Shown here: piece by piece, positions 1-8,717 of the stretch
Position numbering within the stretch: the stretch's first letter is position 1
Layout: each line of letters opens with the position of its first letter
Source: Amycolatopsis australiensis
GTDB taxonomy: Bacteria; Actinomycetota; Actinomycetes; Mycobacteriales; Pseudonocardiaceae
Assembly: GCF_900119165.1 (NCBI RefSeq)
Contig: NZ_FPJG01000006.1
Coordinates: 2,418,001 to 2,482,000 of the forward strand
Direction of reading: 5' to 3'
Length of the DNA: 64,000 bases
The notes under the pieces: generated by a model
What the model was told of the DNA's origin: nothing
Databases searched by the model: none
Seen by the model: only the letters and a program-made list of their open reading frames with translations
Program-made: the position numbers and the translations under genes

Positions 1-2864
1 AACGCCAGCAGCACGCCGGCCGACAGCGTGCCCGCCGAGACGCGGTTCGCGCCCGCCACCAGCACCGTCGTCGTCGCCAGGTCGGACAGCAACGCCACCA
101 GCGGGAAGTACGTCGCGACATACCGCTGTGCGCGCAGCCGCGAGCGGCGGTACTCGTCGCTGCGCGACGCGAACGCCTCCGCGGAGCGGTCTTCGCGCGT
201 GTACGCCTGGGCGACCCGCAGCCCGCTGACGTTCTCCTGCATGTCCGCGTTGACGACGCTGACCCGCTCGCGGGCCTCGTTGTACGCCTTCGACGCCGCC
301 CGCCGGAAGATCACCGTGGCCACCGCCAGCACCGGCACCATCGCCAGCGCGTACAGCGCCAGCCCGGCGTCGGTGACCAGCAGCGCGGCCGTGATCCCCG
401 CCAGCGTCAGCGCGCTGACGACCGCGGTGGCCAGGCCGGTCTGCAGGAACGTCGAGAGCGCGTCGACGTCCGTCGTCATCCGGGTCATGATCTTCCCGGA
501 CAGCTCCCGCTCGTAGTAGTCGAGCCCGAGCCGCTGCAGGTGCGCGTAGCTGCGGACGCGCAACGAGTACAGCACCGTCTCGCCCACCCGCGAAGTCAGC
601 CGGGTCTGCGCGAACACGACCAGCCAGTCGGCCGCGATCACCGCGGCGCCGATCCCGGCGGCCAGCCAGATCAGCCACTCGACACCCGGCCGGACGCCGT
701 GGTCGACGCCGAACTGGTACAGCGCCGGCAGCGCGATCGACGCCAGCGCGTCGGCCGCCACCAGCCCGATCACCACGGCCAGCGGCCAGCGCACCGGCCG
801 CAGCAGCCGGGCCAGCCGGAAGCCGGGGTCCGGCGCGGTCACGTCCACATCGGGCAGCCGCGGTTCGTCCGTCGCCGCGGGCAGCTTGCGCACGCCTTCG
901 ATCAGCTCCGGGGTCGGCGGCACGTCGAGGCCGCCGCCCCCGCCGACGAACCCGCTGCTGTTCACGTCACCGCTGCGGCGGCGGGCGGCGTCGGCCAGTT
1001 CGTCGACCTCGTCCCGGCTTTCGTCGCGCGGCCACAGCGCCGGCGTGACGCCGTCCTGGCCGCGGTCGAGGCCTTCGCAGCGGTGCTTCTCTTCGACGTC
1101 GTCACCCGGGCCCGCGACCAGCTCGCGGAACAGCGGGCACCGCGCCATCAGCTCGGCCTCGGTGCCGACGTCGACGACGCGGCCCTCGTCGAGCACCGCG
1201 ATCCGGTCGGCGAGCGCCAGCGTCGAGCGCCGGTGCGCGATCAGCAGGGTCGTGCGGCTCGCGGTCACCGAGCGCAGGGTCTCGTGGATCGCCGCCTCGG
1301 TGACGGTGTCGATGGCCGAGGTCGCGTCGTCGAGGATCAGGATCCGCGGGTCGGTGATCAGCGCCCTGGCCAGGCCGAGCCGCTGCCGCTGACCGCCGGA
1401 GAGGGTCAGCCCGCGCTCGCCGACCAGCGTGTCGTAGCCCTCCGGCAGGGCGCGGATGAACTCGTCGGCCTCCGCCGCGCGGGCGGCCGCGACGATCTCC
1501 TCGTCGCTCGCGTCCGGGCGGCCGTACGCGAGGTTGTCCCGGATCGAGGAGGAGAACAGGAACGCCTCCTCGAACACCACGCCGATCGCCTGCCGCAGCT
1601 GCCGCAGCGGGACGTCACGCACGTCGAGGCCGCCGACCCGGACCGCGCCCGCGTGCACGTCGTAGAACCGGGGCAGCAGCAGGGAGATCGTCGACTTCCC
1701 GGACCCGGCGGTGCCGACCAGTGCGAGGGTCTCGCCCGGGTTCGCGGTCACCGACAGCCCGTCCAGGACCGGCTCGGTGCGCGTGTAGCCGAAGCGGACC
1801 TCCGCCAGCTCCACGCCGAGCGGCCCCGGAGGCAGCGGCCGCGCGCCGGGGGAGTCGACGACCTCGGGCTGCGCGTCGATCAGCTCGTACACGCGCTCGG
1901 CGCCGGCGCGGGTCAGCTGCGCTTGCACGACCAGGCCGGACAGCATCCGGGCCGGCCCGATCAGCGTCGCCAGGTAGGTCGCGAACGCGAGGAAGGTGCC
2001 GAGGCTGATCGAGCCGTTCAGCGCCAGGACACCGCCGATGCCGAGCACGGCGACCTGGCCGGCGGCGGGCAGGGCCGCGGTCGTCGCCGTCGGCACCGCG
2101 GACAGCTTCGCCGCGCGAAGCCGCTCCCCGAACAGCCTGCGCGCGGTCCGCTCGAGCTTCGAGACCTCCCGCGACTCCTGCCCGAAGCCCTTGACCACCC
2201 GGACGCCGGTGACGGTCTCCTCGACCTGCTGCGCCACGTCCGCCGCGCGCTGCTGCGCCGACCACGTCGCCGGGAACAGGCGCTTGCGGCTGCGCGCCAC
2301 GATGATGCCGACCGCGGGCGTGACGACCAGCGCGATCAGCGTCAGCACCGGCGACATCCACAGCATCGCCGCGAACGACAGCAGCGCGAAGATCACCGAG
2401 CCGAACGACAGCGGCACCTGCATCAGGATCCCGGTGACCAGCTGCAGGTCCGAGATCGCGCGGGAGACGACCTGGCCGGTGCGCAGCGCGTCCTGCTTGC
2501 CGCCGTCCAGCCGCGACACCGCGTTGAAGACCCGCTGCCGCAGGTCGTGCTGCACGTCGAGGGCCAGCTTCCCGCCCAGGTACCGGCGCAGGAACGCGGT
2601 GCCGAACGCGACCAGCTGCAACGCGACCAGGAAGGCGGCGATCCCGCCCAGCGCCGCCGTCCGCCCCCCCACCGCGTCGTCGACCGCCGAGCGCACCAGC
2701 AACGGGCTGGCGGCCTGTACGCCGACGCTGAACACGGCGGCCAGCAGCGACAGCACGACGAGCGCGCGGTGCTCCCACGCCGCGGCCGACAACCGGCGGA
2801 CCCAGCCGACGGGTGTCTCAGCGCGTGGGAGCTCTTGACGGGAGCGGGGCGGAGCGATGGTCAC
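1..2864 (-). CDS. Fused double ABC exporter (TMD-NBD-TMD...), partial at window edge
   Basis: Exporter-type ABC protein with two halves in one chain; the 3' end lies beyond base 1 (954 codons visible). Order: membrane domain 1 (about residues 35-330), NBD 1 with Walker A GTAGSGKST at 384-392 and signature LSGGQ near 487, a Gly/Pro-rich linker near 590-650, then membrane domain 2, read to the edge. Walker B of NBD 1 reads ILILDDATSAID: the catalytic Glu is Asp, as in the degenerate site of heterodimeric exporters, so the lost NBD 2 should hold the active site. The GTG start at 2864 is the only candidate, because an in-frame TAG lies 12 bases upstream. Similar about 1200-residue fusions occur in actinobacteria (Rv0194 type). 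Substrate not readable; lipid or drug export is likely. Confidence 0.88.
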   Translation of the reverse strand, partial: MTIAPPRSRQELPRAETPVGWVRRLSAAAWEHRALVVLSLLAAVFSVGVQAASPLLVRSAVDDAVGGRTAALGGIAAFLVALQLVAFGTAFLRRYLGGKLALDVQHDLRQRVFNAVSRLDGGKQDALRTGQVVSRAISDLQLVTGILMQVPLSFGSVIFALLSFAAMLWMSPVLTLIALVVTPAVGIIVARSRKRLFPATWSAQQRAADVAQQVEETVTGVRVVKGFGQESREVSKLERTARRLFGERLRAAKLSAVPTATTAALPAAGQVAVLGIGGVLALNGSISLGTFLAFATYLATLIGPARMLSGLVVQAQLTRAGAERVYELIDAQPEVVDSPGARPLPPGPLGVELAEVRFGYTRTEPVLDGLSVTANPGETLALVGTAGSGKSTISLLLPRFYDVHAGAVRVGGLDVRDVPLRQLRQAIGVVFEEAFLFSSSIRDNLAYGRPDASDEEIVAAARAAEADEFIRALPEGYDTLVGERGLTLSGGQRQRLGLARALITDPRILILDDATSAIDTVTEAAIHETLRSVTASRTTLLIAHRRSTLALADRIAVLDEGRVVDVGTEAELMARCPLFRELVAGPGDDVEEKHRCEGLDRGQDGVTPALWPRDESRDEVDELADAARRRSGDVNSSGFVGGGGGLDVPPTPELIEGVRKLPAATDEPRLPDVDVTAPDPGFRLARLLRPVRWPLAVVIGLVAADALASIALPALYQFGVDHGVRPGVEWLIWLAAGIGAAVIAADWLVVFAQTRLTSRVGETVLYSLRVRSYAHLQRLGLDYYERELSGKIMTRMTTDVDALSTFLQTGLATAVVSALTLAGITAALLVTDAGLALYALAMVPVLAVATVIFRRAASKAYNEARERVSVVNADMQENVSGLRVAQAYTREDRSAEAFASRSDEYRRSRLRAQRYVATYFPLVALLSDLATTTVLVAGANRVSAGTLSAGVLLA

Positions 2865-2876
2865 GTTCCAACACTA
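2865..2876 (-). promoter_or_regulatory. Leaderless promoter -10 of the double ABC exporter
   Basis: On the minus strand a TAGTGT hexamer (2871-2876) is followed by six bases and then the GTG start, with no Shine-Dalgarno. This TANNNT-N6-start layout is typical of actinobacterial leaderless transcripts. Confidence 0.45.
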
Positions 2877-2960
2877 AGCGCCACCACCGACAGAATATTT
2901 CCCGGAAAGCCGTGAAGGCCGCCGCGGAGTCTCCGAGACGACCTCCACGAACAGGTGAAC

Positions 2961-3842
2961 CTAGGTGATGTCGCGCTTCTGGTTGCCCGCCCAGCCCAGG
3001 CCGAAGAACAGCATGGTCCACGCGAAGAAGATCAACGCCGACGCCCACCACGAGATGACGCCCGGCGCGCCCGCCGCGAGCTGCAGGCCCAGCGCCGACC
3101 AGTGGTCGACACCGCCGGGCAGGTTGAGGGAGTTGATCCCGAACGCGTCCGCCGCGATCCCGCCGACGATCCCGTTCGCGGTGCCGTTCGGCAGGATCCC
3201 GCCCAGGATGTCGGCCGGCCCCCACAGCGCGATCACCAGGACGTTCTCCACGATCAGGAACCACACCAGCAGCAGCACCACCGCCAGCGGCACACTGCGC
3301 AGCACCGCGCCGAACCCGATGCCGAACAGCGTCACCAGCACCGAAGCCAGGATCGTCCCGCCCAGCGCGGCCAGCCACTGGCCCGCGCTCGGCCACCGGC
3401 CCGAGTCGACCGACGCCATCACCGCGACCGCCGAAACACCGAAGCTCACCAGGCCGTAGATCGCGCCCCACGCCACGTAGGTGAGCATCTTCGCGGTCAA
3501 CGCCGAGATCCGGTTCGGGGCGGTGAGGAACGTCGTCGTGATCGTCTTGCTGCGGTACTCACCGGCCAGCGCGAACACCCCGAACAACGCCGGCACCAGC
3601 TGCGCGATGTTCACGCCGTGCGCGAACGCCAGCAGCCCCACCGGCAGCTTGCTCGCGTCCAGCCCGACCGCGCCCGCGACCTCGCGCGCATCACTCGAAC
3701 CGATGAAATCGGCGAAGTCGTTGGTGATCTTGCCCCACACGAACGTCAGCCAGAACGCCACCAGCACCAGCGGGATCAGCAGCACCCACCACGTGTTCAG
3801 CGACAGCGTCTTGCGGAACTCCGCCTTGATCAGGTTGCCCAT
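2961..3842 (-). CDS. ABC-2 type transporter permease
   Basis: 293-residue membrane protein starting MGNLIKAEF, with about six hydrophobic segments, as in ABC-2 permeases that partner a single cytosolic ATPase. The ATG shares one base with the TGA of the upstream ATPase gene (TGATG), so the two are translationally coupled and almost surely form one transporter. It ends 97 bases before the double ABC exporter on the same strand. Substrate unknown; such pairs commonly export antibiotics, peptides or lipids. Confidence 0.88.
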   Translation of the reverse strand: MGNLIKAEFRKTLSLNTWWVLLIPLVLVAFWLTFVWGKITNDFADFIGSSDAREVAGAVGLDASKLPVGLLAFAHGVNIAQLVPALFGVFALAGEYRSKTITTTFLTAPNRISALTAKMLTYVAWGAIYGLVSFGVSAVAVMASVDSGRWPSAGQWLAALGGTILASVLVTLFGIGFGAVLRSVPLAVVLLLVWFLIVENVLVIALWGPADILGGILPNGTANGIVGGIAADAFGINSLNLPGGVDHWSALGLQLAAGAPGVISWWASALIFFAWTMLFFGLGWAGNQKRDIT

Positions 3843-4894
3843 CACTGCTGCGGACCTCCCCAGTACTGCTGCTGCTGTTGCTGCTGCGGACCCGGCGGCG
3901 GGCCCTGCTGGTAGTGCTGCTGCGGCGGATACCCCGGCGGCGGCCCCTGGTACTGCGGCTGCGGCGGGTACCCGGGCTGGCCACCGGCGTACTGGCCCTG
4001 CGTCAGCTGGAAGAACATCCGCTCCAGATCCGCGTGCTCCTCCTGCATCCCGTAGACCGCGATCCCCGCCTTCGCGGCGATGTCGCCGATCTGCTGCACA
4101 CTCGACCCGGCGACCGCGACCCGGCCGTCCGGCGTCGGCGAAACCCCGGTGATGCCGTTCTCCTGCAACGCCTTCACCAGCGCCGACGGATCCGCCGGCT
4201 GCACCAGCACCCGCGACTGCTGGCTCCGGCGCAACTGCTCCAGCGGGCCGAAGTACCGCGTCACACCCTGGCTGATGATCACCACCTGGTCGATCAGCTG
4301 CTCGACCTCGTTCAGCAGATGGCTCGACACCAGCACCGTCCGGCCCTGCTCCCGCGCGTACGAGCGCAGGAAGTTCCGCAGCCACAGAATGCCCTCGGGG
4401 TCGAGACCGTTCGTCGGCTCGTCCAGCACCAGCACCTGCGGATCACCGAGCAACGCCGTCGCCAGCGCCAGCCGCTGCCGCATGCCGAGCGAGAACCCGC
4501 CCGCCTTCCGGTCCGCGGCACTGCCCAGCCCCACCAGGCCCAGCACCTCGTCCGCCCGCCGGTCCGGCACCCCGATCGCCGCCGCGTACACCCGCAGGTG
4601 GTTGCGCGCCGTCCGGCTCGGATGGAACCCCTCGTTCTCCAGCACCGAGCCCACCACCCGCGCCGGATTCCCCAGCTGCGAGTGCGGCCGCCCGTTGATC
4701 GTCGCGATCCCCGAAGTCGGCGTCACCAACCCCAGCAGCATCCGCAACGTCGTCGTCTTCCCGGCACCGTTCGGCCCCAGAAAACCGGTCACCGAACCCG
4801 GCTCCACCGTGAAACTGAGGTTCTGCACGGCGTTCACCGCACCGAACTGCTTGCTCAGGTTCTGCACCACAATCCGGCCACTGCCGTCGTGCAT
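3842..4894 (-). CDS. ABC transporter ATPase with Pro/Gln-rich C-terminal tail
   Basis: 350-residue ATPase of the drug/lipid ABC-2 group. Visible are Walker A GPNGAGKTTT (about residues 35-45), signature SLGMRQRLALA, Walker B VLVLDEPTNGLDP and the switch His (VSSHLL). The last 50 or so residues are a low-complexity tail of PPGYPPQ-like repeats ending in a run of seven Gln, not needed for ATPase function. Start ATG 4894 is preferred over an in-frame start 18 codons upstream because AGGGGA sits five bases before it. It energises the permease encoded immediately downstream. Confidence 0.9.
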   Translation of the reverse strand: MHDGSGRIVVQNLSKQFGAVNAVQNLSFTVEPGSVTGFLGPNGAGKTTTLRMLLGLVTPTSGIATINGRPHSQLGNPARVVGSVLENEGFHPSRTARNHLRVYAAAIGVPDRRADEVLGLVGLGSAADRKAGGFSLGMRQRLALATALLGDPQVLVLDEPTNGLDPEGILWLRNFLRSYAREQGRTVLVSSHLLNEVEQLIDQVVIISQGVTRYFGPLEQLRRSQQSRVLVQPADPSALVKALQENGITGVSPTPDGRVAVAGSSVQQIGDIAAKAGIAVYGMQEEHADLERMFFQLTQGQYAGGQPGYPPQPQYQGPPPGYPPQQHYQQGPPPGPQQQQQQQYWGGPQQ

Positions 4895-5343
4895 ACCGTC
4901 CCCTAACGTTCCCGCTGATGCGGCGTCATCCTGCCCTACCCGCGCCACCCGCGCGCACGGAACGCCCCAACCCGCGAAGAGCGACCTTCGTCACGTTCCG
5001 CTACCACCCCCGGTGGCCCTCCGTGCTCACCAAACCCCGCTGACCTCGGAGTTCACGACCGTGCCCCGCCCGTCCGTCAGATCATGTTGATAAAGAATTC
5101 GTTCGACTTCCCGACCCGGTGGAGCAAACTCCCGCGCGGCCCTCTAAGCTAGGAACCGGCGACCCGCTCCCAGTGACCCCCAGGCTGGTTGAGCGGGTCG
5201 CCCTTTCGCTTCTGCTTCGGGCTTCGCCCATCGCCCAGCTCATTCGTGTTGCCCGGGGGGCCGAGCCCCCCGGACCCCCACGGTGCGTCATCCGCCGGTC
5301 CCAGCGTGGTCGCGTCGCTGGTCGGCGTCGTTGTTGCACGAAA
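4895..5343. other. Gap without a gene; two hairpins
   Basis: No convincing coding frame. An 11-bp stem (5159-5169 with 5191-5201, 21-base loop) is followed by CCTTTCG on the plus strand, and an 8-bp stem CCGGGGGG/CCCCCCGG lies at 5253-5273. A TAAGCT hexamer at 5145-5150 could be a -10 for a short plus-strand RNA ending at the first hairpin, but no good -35 is visible. The part next to 4894 must hold the promoter of the ABC-2 genes. Confidence 0.35.
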
Positions 5344-5369
5344 CGGGCCCCTGCTGGTGCAGGGGCCCG
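5344..5369 (-). terminator. Terminator of ald
   Basis: Perfect 10-bp stem CGGGCCCCTG / CAGGGGCCCG with a 6-base loop, directly after the ald stop codon; on the minus strand it is followed by a short T-rich run (TTTCG). Confidence 0.75.
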
Positions 5370-5380
5370 CTTCGTTCTTG

Positions 5381-6496
5381 TCACGCCAGGACTTTGTCCA
5401 AGGGCGTGTGGTCCAGGTTGTGGGCCGTTGCCACCGGGGCGTTCGTCAGGGCTCCGTCGTGGGTGTTCAGGCCCTTGGCCAGTGCTGCGTCCGCCTGCAG
5501 TGCCTTCTTCCAGCCGTGGTCCGCCAGCTGCACCGCGTACGGCAGCGTCACGTTCGTCAGGCCGTAGGTCGACGTGCGCGGGACCGCTCCCGGCATGTTC
5601 GCCACGCAGTAGAACACCGACTCGTGCACCTTGTACGTCGGGTCGTCGTGCGTTGTCGGGCGCGAGTCCGCGAAACAGCCGCCCTGGTCGATCGCGATGT
5701 CCACCAGCACACTGCCCGGCTTCATCCGCGACACCAGCTCGTTCGACACCAGCTTCGGCGCCTTCGCGCCCGGCACCAGCACCGCGCCGATCACCAGGTC
5801 CGCCTGCAGCACCGACTCCTCCACCGACAGCCGGTTCGACGTCACCGTGCGGATCCGGCCCCCGTACTCCTGGTCGATCTGCCGCAACCGGTCCACGTTC
5901 GTGTCCAGGATCTCCACGTCCGAACCCAGTCCCAACGCGACCCGAGCGGCGTTCAGGCCCGCCACCCCACCGCCGATCACCACGACCCGCGCCGGGTGCA
6001 CACCCGGAATCCCGCCCGGCAACACCCCGCGCCCGCCACTCGGCTTCATCAGCGAGAACGCGCCGACCTGCGGCGCCAGCCGGCCCGCCACCTCCGACAT
6101 CGGCGCCAGCAGCGGCAACGCGCCGTTCGCGGTCTGCACCGTCTCGTACGCGATCGCGGTCGTGCCGGCAGCCAGCAACGCGTCGGTCAGCGGCCGGTCC
6201 GCGGCGATGTGCAGGTAGGTGAACAGCACCTGGTCCCGCCGCAGTCGCGGGTACTCCTCGGCGATCGGTTCCTTCACCTTCAGCACCAGCTCGCCCTCCG
6301 CCCACGTCTCGTCGGCGGTCGCGAGCACCTTCGCGCCCGCGGCGACGTACTCCTCGTCGCTGATCGACGAACCGACGCCGGCACCCGTCTCGACGAAGAC
6401 GTCATGCCCGCGCCCGACCAGCTCGTGGACCCCCGCCGGGGTCAGCGCGACCCGGTATTCGTGCCTCTTGATCTCACGGGGAACAGCGATGCGCAC
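5381..6496 (-). CDS. ald: Alanine dehydrogenase
   Basis: 371 residues, the usual length of NAD-dependent alanine dehydrogenase (L-alanine + NAD+ + H2O to pyruvate + NH4+ + NADH). The N-terminus MRIAVPREIKRHEYRVALTP holds the substrate-binding Arg, KVKEPI and the HIAAD block follow, and the Rossmann motif VIGGGVAGLNAA is near residue 170. GTG 6496 is chosen over an upstream in-frame start because AGGAGG precedes it by six bases. Single gene with its own terminator, divergent from the reductase at 6646. Roles in alanine use and NAD balance under low oxygen are known for actinobacterial Ald. Confidence 0.95.
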   Translation of the reverse strand: MRIAVPREIKRHEYRVALTPAGVHELVGRGHDVFVETGAGVGSSISDEEYVAAGAKVLATADETWAEGELVLKVKEPIAEEYPRLRRDQVLFTYLHIAADRPLTDALLAAGTTAIAYETVQTANGALPLLAPMSEVAGRLAPQVGAFSLMKPSGGRGVLPGGIPGVHPARVVVIGGGVAGLNAARVALGLGSDVEILDTNVDRLRQIDQEYGGRIRTVTSNRLSVEESVLQADLVIGAVLVPGAKAPKLVSNELVSRMKPGSVLVDIAIDQGGCFADSRPTTHDDPTYKVHESVFYCVANMPGAVPRTSTYGLTNVTLPYAVQLADHGWKKALQADAALAKGLNTHDGALTNAPVATAHNLDHTPLDKVLA

Positions 6497-6645
6497 GGTC
6501 GGCCTCCTGGGTCGGTCTGGCGGTGGTGCCACTCACCGTGAACCACCCGGACGGCGGTGTCATCGTGCTGTGCGGACATTTCTCTGCCGCAATCATGGTG
6601 CCGGGCGAACAAGCTGTTGACCTCGACCGGACTGGAGGTTGCAGC

Positions 6646-7590
6646 GTGTGGGACATGCGTGCGGTGTGGTTGCGAGAGTTCGGCGGGCCCGAGGTGCTGG
6701 TCCCGGGAGACGCGCCGGACCCGGTCCCGGGGCCCGGGCAGGTACTGGTCGAGGTGGCGTTCGCGAACATCACGTTCGTCGAGACGCAGTTCCGGGCGGG
6801 ACGGCCGGGGCCGTTCCGGGCGGAGCCGCCGCTGATCCCCGGCAACGGCGTCGGCGGCGTGATCAGCGCGGTCGGCGACGGCGTCGACACGGGGCTGGCC
6901 GGGCAGCGGGTGGTGACGTCGACCGGCGGCTCCGGCGGGTACGCCGAGCGCGTCGCGGTGGACGCGGCGGCCGTGTTCCCGGTGCCCGACGGGCTCGGCC
7001 TCGACGCGGCGGTGGCGCTGCTCGCCGACGGCCGGACGGCGACGGGCCTGATCCGCGCGACGCGGGTCCGGCCCGGCGAGCGCGTCCTGGTCGAAGCGGC
7101 GGCCGGCGGCGTGGGCAGCCTGCTGGTGCAGCTGGCGAAGGCCGCGGGCGCTTCGGTGGTCGGCGCGGTGGGCGGGCAGGCGAAGCTGGCGCGCGTGCCG
7201 GGGGCCGACACCGTCGTCGACTACCTGGCGCCGGACTGGACGTCGTCGGTGGGCGAGGTGGACGTCGTCTTCGACGGCGTGGGCGGGGAGATCGGCACGG
7301 CGGCGTTCGGGCTGCTGCGCCCGGGCGGCCGGATGGCGGTGTACGGGCTGGCCGGCGGTTCGTGGGCGGAAGTGTCCGAAGAGGACGCTGCCGCGCGCGG
7401 CGTCACGCTCGTGCGGTCGCTCGGGAGCCCGGCGGACATGCGGGCGTTCACGGAGTCCGCGCTGGCGGAAGGTGCGGCGGGCCGCCTGGTTCCGGTGATC
7501 GGCCAGCGGTACCCGTTGGAGAAGGCCGCGGACGCGCACGCGGCCATCGAGTCCCGCACCACGGTCGGCAAGACCCTGCTGATCGTCTGA
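6646..7590 (+). CDS. Zinc-free quinone oxidoreductase-like alcohol dehydrogenase (MDR family)
   Basis: 314 residues of the medium-chain reductase superfamily, quinone oxidoreductase branch. The GroES-like fold begins MRAVWLREFGGPEVL, and the NADPH-binding stretch VLVEAAAGGVGSLLVQLAKAAG lies near 145-165. The Cys/His zinc ligands of alcohol dehydrogenases are absent, so it is expected to reduce quinones or enones with NADPH. GTG 6646 is preferred because GGAGG stands seven bases upstream; ATG 6655 is possible. Divergent from ald; a strong terminator follows. Confidence 0.82.
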   Translation: MWDMRAVWLREFGGPEVLVPGDAPDPVPGPGQVLVEVAFANITFVETQFRAGRPGPFRAEPPLIPGNGVGGVISAVGDGVDTGLAGQRVVTSTGGSGGYAERVAVDAAAVFPVPDGLGLDAAVALLADGRTATGLIRATRVRPGERVLVEAAAGGVGSLLVQLAKAAGASVVGAVGGQAKLARVPGADTVVDYLAPDWTSSVGEVDVVFDGVGGEIGTAAFGLLRPGGRMAVYGLAGGSWAEVSEEDAAARGVTLVRSLGSPADMRAFTESALAEGAAGRLVPVIGQRYPLEKAADAHAAIESRTTVGKTLLIV

Positions 7591-7597
7591 AAGCCGT

Positions 7598-7640
7598 GCG
7601 TGCCCCGTTCACGGACACTGGGTCCCTGAACGGGGCACGC
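7598..7640. terminator. Bidirectional terminator between convergent genes
   Basis: 14-bp perfect stem GCGTGCCCCGTTCA (7598-7611) with its complement at 7627-7640, lying between the convergent reductase and metalloprotease genes. Confidence 0.8.
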
Positions 7641-7652
7641 GCGGCCGTGGGG

Positions 7653-8564
7653 TCAGGCGCGGTAGGCCGTCCAAGAGCTGTTCATCCGCGTGGCCTGGCC
7701 CGCGGTGAACTCGTACATGCAGCTGTCGTAGCTGTAGTCCATGAAGTTGTGCACCGGGTCCTTGCCCGTCGACGTGCAGGTGTCCTTGTTCGCCGGGCAG
7801 CCCGACGTCGCCGTCGCCTCGGCCGGGGTGTCCGACACGTAGTCGCCCGAACCGGAGCAGCCGCCCTGGAACGTGTGGTAGAGGCCCATCCAGTGGCCGA
7901 CCTCGTGGGTGGCCGTGTCGCCCTCGTTGTAGTTCGTCGCCGAGCGGCCCGGGAGGGACTCGTCGAGGACCACCACGCCGTCCATCTTCGGCTGCGAGTT
8001 GTAGTTCCACGGGAACGTCGCCCAGCCGAGCAGGCTGTCGCCGAGGTTGGCGGTGTAGACGTTGAGCGCGTTCTTGCCGCCCTTGCGCAACGCGTTCTTC
8101 ATGTTGCGCTCGGCCGACGTGCCGTCGGTGATGCCGTTGTACCAGGTGGAGTTGTTCGTGTAGTCCGTGCTCACCAGCGTGAAGCTGAAGCCGCTGGACG
8201 CGTACGCGCTGTTCAGCACCGAGATCTGCTTGCTGATCGTCGACGCCGGCAGGTTGCCGGTCGAGCCGCTGGTGATCACGTGGAAGTACACCGGGATCGA
8301 CACCGCCGCCGCGGCCCTGCCGGTCAGCGCCGTGCGCTTGCCGGCGAGCTTGCTCTGCATGTCCGCCTCGACGCGTGCCGCCTCGGCCGGCGAGACGCTG
8401 TCGGCGTGGCCGTCCTTGCTGCGGTCCGCGCTGTGGGTGGGGGTGAAGCAGTCGGCGGACGGCGCCGCCACGGCGCTGCCGGTCGCGCTACCCGGGACGA
8501 CCAGCGCGGCTACGGAGAGCGCGGACACCGCACCCAGTTTGACGGCCCTGCGGAACCTGCTCAT
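7653..8564 (-). CDS. Secreted zinc metalloprotease (M43-like)
   Basis: 303 residues. Sec signal peptide [11 protein letters not shown] followed by a hydrophobic core ending near the AVAA-PSA region. The zinc-binding motif [11 protein letters not shown] (HEXXHXXGXXH, metzincin) lies near residue 215, and the Met-turn region MDYSYDSCM follows. Four Cys near the active site (GGC, SGC, DTC, DSC) suggest disulfides, as in M43 (pappalysin/cytophagalysin) peptidases. ATG 8564 chosen because AGAGGAG precedes it; a GTG two codons upstream would overlap that site. Likely an exported nutrient-scavenging protease. Confidence 0.88.
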   Translation of the reverse strand: MSRFRRAVKLGAVSALSVAALVVPGSATGSAVAAPSADCFTPTHSADRSKDGHADSVSPAEAARVEADMQSKLAGKRTALTGRAAAAVSIPVYFHVITSGSTGNLPASTISKQISVLNSAYASSGFSFTLVSTDYTNNSTWYNGITDGTSAERNMKNALRKGGKNALNVYTANLGDSLLGWATFPWNYNSQPKMDGVVVLDESLPGRSATNYNEGDTATHEVGHWMGLYHTFQGGCSGSGDYVSDTPAEATATSGCPANKDTCTSTGKDPVHNFMDYSYDSCMYEFTAGQATRMNSSWTAYRA

Positions 8565-8717
8565 GGACACTCCTCTGCGACGACCCGGCCACCGCGGGTG
8601 GTGAAGAGAAAATGCGGCACCCGAACCGCCGAATCCACCATCTTTCGGCGGGAAAGGACAATTCGACCGTTCGGCGTAGACCGAGTGAATTAACGTTAAC
8701 TAACCCGAACGGCGCAG
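8565..8717 (-). promoter_or_regulatory. Promoter region of the metalloprotease with TTAACGTTAA palindrome
   Basis: Non-coding stretch upstream of the protease gene. A 10-bp perfect palindrome TTAACGTTAA at 8690-8699, partly repeated by the adjacent TTAACTAAC, is unusually AT-rich for this genome and may be an operator. Confidence 0.3.

Noticed and set aside
540..2915. 791-codon plus-strand open frame
   Set aside because: Antisense shadow of the double ABC exporter, which has full Walker and signature motifs on the other strand.
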